A DNA stretch of 56,129 nt from assembly GCA_910584495.1 (NCBI GenBank), contig CAJUAR010000007.1, positions 1 through 56,129 on the forward strand, read 5' to 3'. This DNA comes from an uncultured Muribaculaceae bacterium (lineage in GTDB: Bacteria > Bacteroidota > Bacteroidia > Bacteroidales > Muribaculaceae). The first letter of the stretch is position 1; each line of letters opens with the position of its first letter. Of the stretch, positions 9,601 through 15,777 are shown piece by piece. Below the pieces are notes generated by a model that was not told the origin of the DNA, did not search any database, and saw nothing but the letters and a program-made list of their open reading frames with translations. Position numbers and translations under genes: made by a program.

Positions 9601-10215
9601 AACATCCTCGTTGTCGACACCGAAGTCTACTCCAACACCGGCGGCCAGTCGTCGAAAGCCACACCTCTTGGCGCTATCGCCAAGTTTGCATCATCGGGCA
9701 AACGCATACGCAAGAAAGACCTCGGCCTCATCGCCACAACCTACGGCTACGTCTATGTTGCCCAAGTTGCAATGGGTGCCGACCAGGCTCAGACCCTCAA
9801 AGCCATCCGCGAGGCCGAAGCCTACGACGGTCCTTCGCTCATCATTGCTTATGCACCCTGTATCAACCACGGCATCAAGGCCGGCATGGGTCATGCACAG
9901 CAAGAAGAGCAGCGTGCCGTTGAATGTGGCTACTGGCATCTGTGGCGCTACAATCCTGCCGCCGAGCTCAAGGGCGAGAACCCCTTCACTCTCGACAGCA
10001 AGACACCCGACTGGAGCAAGTTCAAAGACTTCCTCATGGGCGAAGTGCGCTATGCCTCGGTTCAGAAGATGTACCCCGCCGAAGCCGACGAACTCTTCAA
10101 CGCATCGATGGACAACGCCAAGTGGCGCTACAACAACTATCTGCGCCTGTCGCAGCAACAGTGGGGTGCCGATCCCGAAATCGCGCCCATCGAAGCAAAG
10201 AACGAGAAACTCTGA
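6640..10215 (+). CDS. nifJ: Pyruvate:ferredoxin (flavodoxin) oxidoreductase, single-chain
   Basis: A 1191-residue single-chain PFOR, the usual full length, converting pyruvate and CoA to acetyl-CoA and CO2 while reducing ferredoxin. Domains in order: pyrimidine-binding domain from the N-terminus (YPITPSSTMAEYVDEW near residue 35), the transketolase C-terminal-like domain, the EKR-type domain near residue 420-500, and two 4Fe-4S motifs from residue 690 (CIQCNKCAYVCP and CLGCGNCVDVCP). The C-terminal TPP-binding domain carries CSGCGETPY, the GDGAAYDIG motif near residue 965 and SNTGGQSSKATPLGA. All cofactor motifs are intact. It stands alone between its own promoter and terminator. It is a central enzyme of anaerobic fermentation and fits an obligate anaerobe. 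Confidence 0.97.
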   Translation: MSKEKKFLTCDGNQAAAHVSYMFSEVAAIYPITPSSTMAEYVDEWAAAGRKNIFGETVLVQEMQSEGGAAGAVHGSLQAGALTTTYTASQGLLLMIPNMYKIAGELLPSVFHVSARTIASHALSIFGDHQDVMSVRQTGFAMLAEGSVQEVMDLAGVAHLATIKSSVPFVNFFDGFRTSHEIQKIEALEQEDLEPLLDREALSRFRQRGLTPQAPVARGLAENGDVFFQHREACNEHYNAVPEIVEEYMGKISEITGREYHIFNYYGAPDAERVIIAMGSVTQAIQEAIDYLVAKGEKVGLVSVHLYRPFSAKHFLAAVPKTAKRIAVLDRTKEPGATGEPLFLDVKECYYGKENAPVIVGGRFGLASKDTTPAQILAVYENLALPMPKDHFTLGIVDDVTFTSLPLMPEIALGDPSTFEAKFFGLGADGTVGANKNSVKIIGDNTNKYCQAYFAYDSKKSGGFTCSHLRFGDKPIRSTYLVNTPNFVACHVQAYLHMYDVTRGLRDGGTFLLNTIWEGETLAKNLPNKVKRYFAEHNITVYYINASKIAQEIGLGNRTNTILQSAFFRITEVIPVDLAIEQMKKFIVKSYGKKGQDVVDKNNQAVDRGGEYHQLTVDPAWAQLQDEPKAPNNDPAFINDIVRPINAQDGDLLKVSDFKDIPDGTWQQGTAAYEKRGVASFVPEWLSENCIQCNKCAYVCPHAAIRPFVLDAQEQEGAKFTTIPALGPTFKGMTFVQAVDVLDCLGCGNCVDVCPGKKGVKALRMVPLESQLPKQDEWDYCVKEVSSKQNLVDTKLNVKNSQFATPLFEFSGACSGCGETPYVKLISQLFGDHEMIANATGCSSIYSGSVPSTPYTVNAAGHGPAWANSLFEDFAEFGLGMKIATRKMRERVADVFTKMGTCSCCNDEMKALAAKWLEAPHSVETTREVYDKIVPLAEACNCDTCKALLELKGYIVARSQWIIAGDGAAYDIGFGGLDHVIASGENVNILVVDTEVYSNTGGQSSKATPLGAIAKFASSGKRIRKKDLGLIATTYGYVYVAQVAMGADQAQTLKAIREAEAYDGPSLIIAYAPCINHGIKAGMGHAQQEEQRAVECGYWHLWRYNPAAELKGENPFTLDSKTPDWSKFKDFLMGEVRYASVQKMYPAEADELFNASMDNAKWRYNNYLRLSQQQWGADPEIAPIEAKNEKL

Positions 10216-10239
10216 TTCCACACCACTCTAAATACCAAG

Positions 10240-10269
10240 CGGGAGACCTCCGGGCCTCCCGTTTTTTTT
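10240..10269 (+). terminator. Terminator after PFOR
   Basis: CGGGAG (10240-10245) pairs with CTCCCG (10256-10261), with further pairing inside the loop, followed by a run of eight T. Confidence 0.85.
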
Positions 10270-10290
10270 CAATTTCATCTGTAACTTCAA

Positions 10291-10330
10291 GTATAAATTA
10301 TTCAAGTTTCGCAAGCTTCACTTGAAGGTT
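10291..10330 (-). repeat. Local interspersed repeat, copy 1 (inverted)
   Basis: Read on the minus strand this begins AACCTTCAAGTGAAGCTTGC and continues into GAAACTTGAATAATTTATA. It closely matches the plus-strand copy at 10855-10905 and the core of the copy at 10471-10500. The 15-base core AAGTTTCGCAAGCTT (10304-10318) is exactly inverted at 10472-10486. Confidence 0.7.
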
Positions 10331-10332
10331 CT

Positions 10333-10388
10333 GTTGCTAAAGCAACGGGTTATATCGCTTGCAGCGATGGGTTATGTTGCTAAGCAAC
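10333..10388. repeat. Three tandem mini-hairpins with GGGTTAT spacers
   Basis: Three consecutive 5-bp hairpins: GTTGC-taaa-GCAAC (10333-10346), ATCGC-ttgca-GCGAT (10354-10368) and GTTGC-taa-GCAAC (10376-10388). The first two are each followed by GGGTTAT and the third by AGGTTA, a period of about 21-22 bases. Stem 2 differs from stems 1 and 3 but keeps pairing. Downstream, 10410-10453 holds four TAACC/TAACCC segments complementary to the spacers, so the whole can fold as one structure. Confidence 0.65.
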
Positions 10389-10454
10389 AGGTTAATTTAT
10401 CCATAATTCTTAACCTGAGCCAAAGGATCATAACCCTTTTAACCCCTTTAACCT

Positions 10455-10500
10455 AAGTTTTGCAAGCCTTAAAGCTTGCGAAACTTTAATAAATTATAAT
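10455..10500. repeat. Local interspersed repeat, copy 2, forming a hairpin
   Basis: AAGTTTTGCAAGC (10455-10467) pairs with GCTTGCGAAACTT (10474-10486) through 13 positions with one G-T wobble. The right arm and its tail (AATAAATTATAAT) match the core of copies 1 and 3. It could also act as a structured terminator, but it lies upstream of the LysM promoter rather than after a gene. Confidence 0.6.
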
Positions 10501-10523
10501 TTGGCTCATCAAGATATTTTTTC

Positions 10524-10531
10524 TATTTTTG
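10524..10531 (+). promoter_or_regulatory. Probable -7 box of the LysM gene
   Basis: TATTTTTG at 10524-10531 fits TAnnTTTG and lies 26 bases before the ATG at 10557, so the mRNA leader would be short. The -33 element is unclear. Confidence 0.45.
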
Positions 10532-10556
10532 TATTGCGAAAATATAGACCGCTTGT

Positions 10557-10856
10557 ATGAATACCCGATTTACTCAACGTTTTATCGCATTTTTTGCCTT
10601 TCTTTTATTTGTTGTTTATGCCAATGCCCGCACGCACACAATTAAACAAGGTGAAAACATCCAGTCTATTGCAGAAAACTATGGAATTACCATCGAAGAA
10701 CTCAAACAGGCCAACAAACAGGTTCGTTATTTTGTCAATGGTGTTATTCTGACAATCCCCGAAGCGACTGCTGCAAACGACGGCAATGCCACCCAAAGTG
10801 CCAAAGCCTCCGAATCTGTCGATATTTTCATTGGTGCCGGCGGCCTTGCAACATAA
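10557..10856 (+). CDS. Small secreted LysM-domain protein
   Basis: A 99-residue protein. Residues 1-25 are a signal peptide ending in VVYANA. Residues 26-66 are a single LysM module: HTIKQGENIQSIAENYGITI, then EELKQANKQV and a closing VILTIP strand. A short Ala/Ser-rich tail follows. LysM modules bind N-acetylglucosamine-containing glycans such as peptidoglycan, so it probably sits on the cell wall in the periplasm. No catalytic domain is fused to it, but a GH25 lysozyme gene begins 49 bases downstream, so it may act as a separate wall-binding partner (inference). Confidence 0.75.
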   Translation: MNTRFTQRFIAFFAFLLFVVYANARTHTIKQGENIQSIAENYGITIEELKQANKQVRYFVNGVILTIPEATAANDGNATQSAKASESVDIFIGAGGLAT

Positions 10857-10905
10857 CCCTCAAGTGAAACTTGTGAAACTTGCCAAACTTGAATAAAATA
10901 ATTAT
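10855..10905 (+). repeat. Local interspersed repeat, copy 3, filling the LysM-lysozyme gap
   Basis: Begins within the LysM stop codon with AACCCTCAAGTGAAACTTGT and runs to the base before the lysozyme ATG at 10906. It aligns with the minus-strand reading of 10291-10330 apart from an extra nine-base CCAAACTTG unit. Confidence 0.65.
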
Positions 10906-11649
10906 ATGACCGACCGGCGAGCGCGGATATTGGCAATTGCCATTGTAGCTGTCACGGCATTGGCTGTGGCCGCTATTGCCGTGCTCCGATTCACGACCAC
11001 CAAGGAGGCTCATGTGGAAATCGACCCGTTCCTCTTCCCTGTCCGAGGTCTCGACCTGTCGGCCCATAACGGCGTGCCCGACTTCGACAGCATTGCCGCC
11101 GCCGGCTATAGTTTTGTCTATCTAAAAGCCAGCGAAGGCAACACCCACCGCGATGCCGCTTTCATGCGAAACTACCTGGCAGCCAAACGTGCCGGCCTAA
11201 AAGTAGGAGCTTACCATTTCTTTCGTTTCGACTGCGACGGACCGCATCAGGCACATAATTTTCTCTCGGCAGTAGCAGCCACCGACCTCGACCTGCCATG
11301 GGCAATAGACATCGAAGAGTGGGGCAACCCGGCCGACACATATACCGGCCTTATTGTTGAGCGACTTGAAAGCATGCGTGCCGTGGTCGAACCCGAGTTG
11401 GGACGGTGCATAATCTACACCAACAAAAACGGCGACGCACGCTTTGTCCGCGGTCGCTGCGATGCCGGCGACAGAGCATACGCCGAGCTGTGGATATGCT
11501 CCTTCACCGACCCTCCGCTCACACGCCGGCCATGGACATTGTGGCAGCACAGCCATGTCGGGCGTGTTCCCGGCGTGCGGGGCAATACCGATCTCAACGT
11601 TTTCAACGGTAGTGCCGATGAATGGCAGCAATGGCTAAAAGCCGATTAG
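10906..11649 (+). CDS. GH25-family lysozyme (N-acetylmuramidase), membrane-anchored or secreted
   Basis: A 247-residue glycosidase. A basic N-terminus (TDRRAR) is followed by one hydrophobic segment (ILAIAIVAVTALAVAAIAVL), a signal anchor or signal peptide. The GH25 barrel begins at RGLDLSAHNGVPDF, whose Asp is the first conserved acidic residue of the family. Further motifs are FVYLKASEG, VGAYHFFRF and AIDIEEW, the last carrying the catalytic acidic pair on strand 4. GH25 enzymes cut between N-acetylmuramic acid and N-acetylglucosamine. Bacteroidota chromosomes often carry such single-domain copies; a self-wall role is more likely than a phage endolysin, since no phage gene is nearby. Confidence 0.88.
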   Translation: MTDRRARILAIAIVAVTALAVAAIAVLRFTTTKEAHVEIDPFLFPVRGLDLSAHNGVPDFDSIAAAGYSFVYLKASEGNTHRDAAFMRNYLAAKRAGLKVGAYHFFRFDCDGPHQAHNFLSAVAATDLDLPWAIDIEEWGNPADTYTGLIVERLESMRAVVEPELGRCIIYTNKNGDARFVRGRCDAGDRAYAELWICSFTDPPLTRRPWTLWQHSHVGRVPGVRGNTDLNVFNGSADEWQQWLKAD

Positions 11650-11728
11650 ACAATAAAAAAGAGAATCCTACGTTATATAAAATAGCCGGAATTTGACGGC
11701 TTGAGAAAGACCAATCAGCCTCCTCACG

Positions 11729-14700
11729 ATGAAATTACCCTATAAGCTCATTATAACCAGCATTTTCTGCATTGCGTGGGCAGCAATCGCATCTGCGTTG
11801 GAACCGTCGGCCTACACCACCGAATCACTTCTTGCCAAAGGACGATGGGTCAAAGTGTCGGTACCCGTCGACGGCCTCTATGCCATTACGGCCCAAAACC
11901 TCAGAACCTGGGGATTTAGCGACATTAACCGTGTGATAATCACCGGTTACGGCGGTCATAGGCAATCCGATGTACTGAACAAATCCACATATGTCGACGA
12001 CCTGCCTCAGGTTCCGGCCGTACTCGATGGCAACACCCTGGTTTTCTATGGTCATGGCGGCGGCGAATGGCGCGAAATATCCGGCTCATTATCCTACTAC
12101 CGCACCAACGACTATAGCTCCAACGGCTACTACTTCGTCGGCGAAGCTCCTGAAGGGGTAGAGCCTCTGCGTCCAGCCGAGAGTGCTGTAGACAATATTG
12201 CAGAAGGCACCGAATTTACTCGCAGCTTCACCCAGCTGGTTCAGCACGAACTTGAAATCACACCCATGCCCGGCGAAGCCGGCCCCCTGCTTCTTGGCGA
12301 AAACTTTTCCACCACCACAACCCGCCGATTCACACTCGAAACGCCCGACGGCCTTGCCGGCCCCGCCAGCCTTCGCACATCGTTTGTCAGCACAATGACC
12401 ACTATCGATTCTCGCCTGTCGTTCAAGGTCAACGGCAAAGCCCTTGCCGCCAACAGTTCCGACAAAGTCACCACCATTTCCGGCAGCGAGTATGTCTACG
12501 CTTCGGAGACAGTAAGTTCGCACACCTTCGACAACGCCGAAGCTCCTGCGGCAACAAGTAGCGTGGAGATAACCTTCACTCCCAGCGGCTCGCACAAAGG
12601 CGCATGGCTCAACTATCTCACCCTTGGATATACCCGCAGCCTTTCAATCCCCCGGTCGGGACACCTGGTGTTCTACACCCGTGAAAACAACCTCGAACTT
12701 TCCAATGCCGAGAATGCCAAAATACTGGAAGTGAGCAATCCTGCACAGACCAAGCTGTTGCGCACAGCAGCAGCCGGCACCTCCCGCCGCATGTCCTTGG
12801 GAGGGCGTGTGGGGCGCACGTTGGCAGCTTGGACAAGCACGGCCTCCATGCCATCGCCAAAGTTTGCCGGAGTTGTAACCAACCAAAACCTGCATGCCGA
12901 CAGCGGCTACGACATGGTGATTGTGGCCTGCAGCTCCTTTGCCGACGATGCGCAGCGTCTTGCCGACTACCATGCATCAAGCAGCGACAGCCTGAAAGTG
13001 AAAATAGTCGATCCCGAAAAAATTTACAATGAATTTTCATCGGGCAAAGTCGACCCGGGGGCTCTTCGCCGCTATTTCAAAATGCTCTACGACCGCGGAC
13101 AGACCGATGGACGCCCTTTGCGCTACGCCCTGCTCTTCGGACGCATCACCCTGGACAACCGCCGCCTCACCGTAGGTTCGCCCCGCTACCCCACTCTGCC
13201 CTCGTGGATGCCGGCCTCGGAGAGTGCTTCCATGTCGGACAACACCGGCTACTGCACCGACGACATAATGGCCATGCTTGCCGACGGTTCGGGAGCCAGC
13301 CCGGGAACCGACAAGCTGAGCATAGCCATCGGACGCATCCCCGTAACAGATGCCGCCGATGCCACATCGATTGTCGACAAGCTCCTGCAGTATGCTAACT
13401 TCAGCCCGAAGACATCGTGGAAACATCGTTTCCTCTTTCTTGCCGACGACCAGGACGGCAACGCCCACCTGAAGCAAACCGAGGACTTTATCAAAGGCAT
13501 GACCGCCAACGAAAGCGACATACTCGTACGTAAGCTGTATATGGATGCCTACCCCATGGTTGGAGGCTCCTACCCCGAAGCCCGAAACGCCATGTTCCGC
13601 TATCTTGAAGAAGGCGTGGTGTGGTGGAACTATATAGGCCATGCCAACACAACGGGCTGGACGCACGAGCACCTGCTCACATACACCGACCTCAACAGCA
13701 TGTACCTCCGGCATTGGCCATTCATATATGCCGCAACGTGCGACTTCATGCGTTTCGATTCGCGCAACCTCAGCGGCGGCGAAATTCTATTCCTCGAGCG
13801 AAACGGCGGCGCAATAGGCATTATCAGCGCCATACGCCCCGTGGGAATATACAACAACGGCATGCTGTCGGAAGCTATGGGCCGGGCATTGGGCCAACGC
13901 GATGCAATGGGACGCATACCGACACCCGGCGAAGTCTGCCGCAAAGCCAAAAACGATATATACAACGACAAAGGAGAAACCATTAACGACACAAACCGTC
14001 TGCGCTACTTCTTTGTCGGCGACCCTGCCCTGCGCCTTGCCGTGCCCGACAACCACGTGGAAATAGACAGCATCAACGGCCTTGAAGCCGATATAGAACT
14101 ACAGCCCACTCTCGCGGCCCTGAGCCAAACAACTATCAGCGGCCACATAAGCAGCCGCGACGGCAGCTTGCTCTCCGATTTCAACGGCACGCTTTTGGCC
14201 GACATCTTCGATGCCGAGCGCACCGTGACAACCTACGGCAATGGCAAAAACGGTATCGAAACAAATTATGAAGATTTCGGCTCACGCATCTACAGCGGCT
14301 CTGCCAAAGTCAACAACGGACGTTTCGAGCTCAAAGTGGCCATGCCCATGGAAATATCTCAGAACTTCCGCCCGGCCACAATGTCGCTCTATGCCTTTGC
14401 CGACAGCGACAACCGCGAAGCTTCCGGCACAAACCGATCGTTCTACGTCTACGGTTTCGACGAATCGGCCGAACCCGACACCATAGCCCCTACAATCGAA
14501 TATATGGTGCTCAACAACGACGAATTTGTCAATGGCGACAATGTCAACACCGATCCCATGCTCATTGCCCGCATAAGCGACAACGTGGGCATCAACCTGT
14601 CGAGTGCCGGCGTAGGTCACCAAATGACTGCTCGCCTCGACGGCAACAAGTCGTTTATGGGACTGAGCGACTACTACACACCCGATTCGGACGGCACGCC

Positions 14701-15142
14701 AGGCGGGGTGATAAATTATACTCTCGAAGGCCTCACCGAAGGACATCACGCTCTGGAACTCCATGTATGGGACACATCAGGAAATGTGTCAAAAAAAGAA
14801 ATAGAATTCTATGTACAGCCCGGCCTTGCGCCCAAGCTCTACGATGTCTACTCCGATGCCAACCCGGCATCGACTGTGGCCAACTTCTATCTGAAGCACA
14901 ACCGGCCGGAAAGCATGGCCACAGTCACAATCACCGTCTATAACCTGCTGGGCCGTCCCTTGTGGAGCAAAACAGTGACAGGCCGCAGCGACATGTTCCT
15001 CACCGTGCCTGTCAGCTGGGACCTCTGCGACAATGCCGGACGGCGCGTCAACCGTGGCATCTACCTCTACCAGGCCTCAATCACCACCGACGGACAGAGC
15101 TACACCACAGCTTCGCGCCGCCTGGCAGTGACAGCCCAGTAG
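11729..15142 (+). CDS. porU: Type IX secretion system sortase PorU (C25 gingipain-like peptidase)
   Basis: A 1137-residue protein, close to P. gingivalis PorU (about 1158). A signal peptide is followed by the PorU-type N-terminus (LAKGRWVKVSVPVDGLYAI, then the GYGG motif). The C25 peptidase domain holds His638 (NYIGHANTTGW) and Cys671 (YAATCDFMRFD); their 33-residue spacing equals that of the PorU catalytic dyad. The last 100 residues form a C-terminal signal domain with TITVYNLLGRPLWSK and a closing GIYLYQ strand. PorU removes the C-terminal signal from type IX cargo at the cell surface and attaches the cargo to A-LPS. Its presence makes type IX export of the subtilase and of the protein at 4.9-6.4 kb plausible. 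PorV is not in the window. A secreted C25 protease other than PorU is less likely. Confidence 0.88.
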   Translation: MKLPYKLIITSIFCIAWAAIASALEPSAYTTESLLAKGRWVKVSVPVDGLYAITAQNLRTWGFSDINRVIITGYGGHRQSDVLNKSTYVDDLPQVPAVLDGNTLVFYGHGGGEWREISGSLSYYRTNDYSSNGYYFVGEAPEGVEPLRPAESAVDNIAEGTEFTRSFTQLVQHELEITPMPGEAGPLLLGENFSTTTTRRFTLETPDGLAGPASLRTSFVSTMTTIDSRLSFKVNGKALAANSSDKVTTISGSEYVYASETVSSHTFDNAEAPAATSSVEITFTPSGSHKGAWLNYLTLGYTRSLSIPRSGHLVFYTRENNLELSNAENAKILEVSNPAQTKLLRTAAAGTSRRMSLGGRVGRTLAAWTSTASMPSPKFAGVVTNQNLHADSGYDMVIVACSSFADDAQRLADYHASSSDSLKVKIVDPEKIYNEFSSGKVDPGALRRYFKMLYDRGQTDGRPLRYALLFGRITLDNRRLTVGSPRYPTLPSWMPASESASMSDNTGYCTDDIMAMLADGSGASPGTDKLSIAIGRIPVTDAADATSIVDKLLQYANFSPKTSWKHRFLFLADDQDGNAHLKQTEDFIKGMTANESDILVRKLYMDAYPMVGGSYPEARNAMFRYLEEGVVWWNYIGHANTTGWTHEHLLTYTDLNSMYLRHWPFIYAATCDFMRFDSRNLSGGEILFLERNGGAIGIISAIRPVGIYNNGMLSEAMGRALGQRDAMGRIPTPGEVCRKAKNDIYNDKGETINDTNRLRYFFVGDPALRLAVPDNHVEIDSINGLEADIELQPTLAALSQTTISGHISSRDGSLLSDFNGTLLADIFDAERTVTTYGNGKNGIETNYEDFGSRIYSGSAKVNNGRFELKVAMPMEISQNFRPATMSLYAFADSDNREASGTNRSFYVYGFDESAEPDTIAPTIEYMVLNNDEFVNGDNVNTDPMLIARISDNVGINLSSAGVGHQMTARLDGNKSFMGLSDYYTPDSDGTPGGVINYTLEGLTEGHHALELHVWDTSGNVSKKEIEFYVQPGLAPKLYDVYSDANPASTVANFYLKHNRPESMATVTITVYNLLGRPLWSKTVTGRSDMFLTVPVSWDLCDNAGRRVNRGIYLYQASITTDGQSYTTASRRLAVTAQ

Positions 15143-15649
15143 TCACACCGGCCAAAAACGGAGATATTCCTGTTCAAAATTGGGTGTAAACACACCTTTG
15201 CCCAATGTTGCCGCTATTTCTTCGCGGCTCCAGAAACGACCTCCGTCGAGTTCGTCGCTCGGATGAAGAGCATCGTCATCCACCACCGTCGAAAAAGAAT
15301 TTACCAATTCGCGCTCGCGGCTCGATTCAAACACGTAACTCCCGAGGAAACGAGGGTCAAAATCGAAGAGACCCAACTCCTCGCGAGCCTCGCGCCGCAA
15401 AGCCGAGGCCACATCCTCGCCACAGTCGACATGGCCGCCGACGGCAGTGTCCCATTTGTCGGGCTGTATGTCCTTCCATGAAGGACGGTGCTGGAGATAA
15501 ATACGGCCATCGCGGTCGAAAACATGAAGGTGAACCACCGGATGGAGCAGCATACAGCCGCCATGGCACTCGCCGCGTGTGGCCGAACCCACCACAGAGC
15601 CGTCGATATCTACAATCGGAAGACGTTCGTTACTGTTATCACATTTCAT
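15143..15649 (-). CDS. NUDIX hydrolase
   Basis: A 168-residue cytoplasmic protein with a complete NUDIX box (GX5EX7REUXEEXGU) running from GHVDCGEDVASAL to RREAREELGL, which binds the metal and the diphosphate. The N-terminal part (GECHGG, HLHVFDRDGRIYLQHRPSWK) resembles the IDI-like/YfcD subgroup, hydrolases related to isopentenyl-diphosphate isomerase. The substrate cannot be read from the sequence. It is convergent with porU: the two stop codons are directly adjacent with no base between them. Confidence 0.88.
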   Translation of the reverse strand: MKCDNSNERLPIVDIDGSVVGSATRGECHGGCMLLHPVVHLHVFDRDGRIYLQHRPSWKDIQPDKWDTAVGGHVDCGEDVASALRREAREELGLFDFDPRFLGSYVFESSRERELVNSFSTVVDDDALHPSDELDGGRFWSREEIAATLGKGVFTPNFEQEYLRFWPV

Positions 15650-15700
15650 AACTCAAGAATTTTCTGCAAAATTAACAAAACTTGCCAACAATAGAAAAGA

Positions 15701-15730
15701 ATGGGAGGCACCTTCGACGGAGCCTCCCAT
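15701..15730 (-). terminator. Terminator after the SusCD-protease operon
   Basis: Perfect 9-bp inverted repeat ATGGGAGGC (15701-15709) and GCCTCCCAT (15722-15730). On the minus strand it is followed by a T-rich TCTTTTCTATTG, and it lies about 50 bases past the protease stop. Confidence 0.75.
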
Positions 15731-15777
15731 TTCTGCCGTTGTTCACCGGCATATTGAAAGAGAAACCATTTGCAATC

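Noticed and set aside
10333..10388. CRISPR-like array
   Set aside because: The 21-22 base period consists of short hairpins with a common spacer, not long identical repeats with unique spacers, and no cas gene is near.
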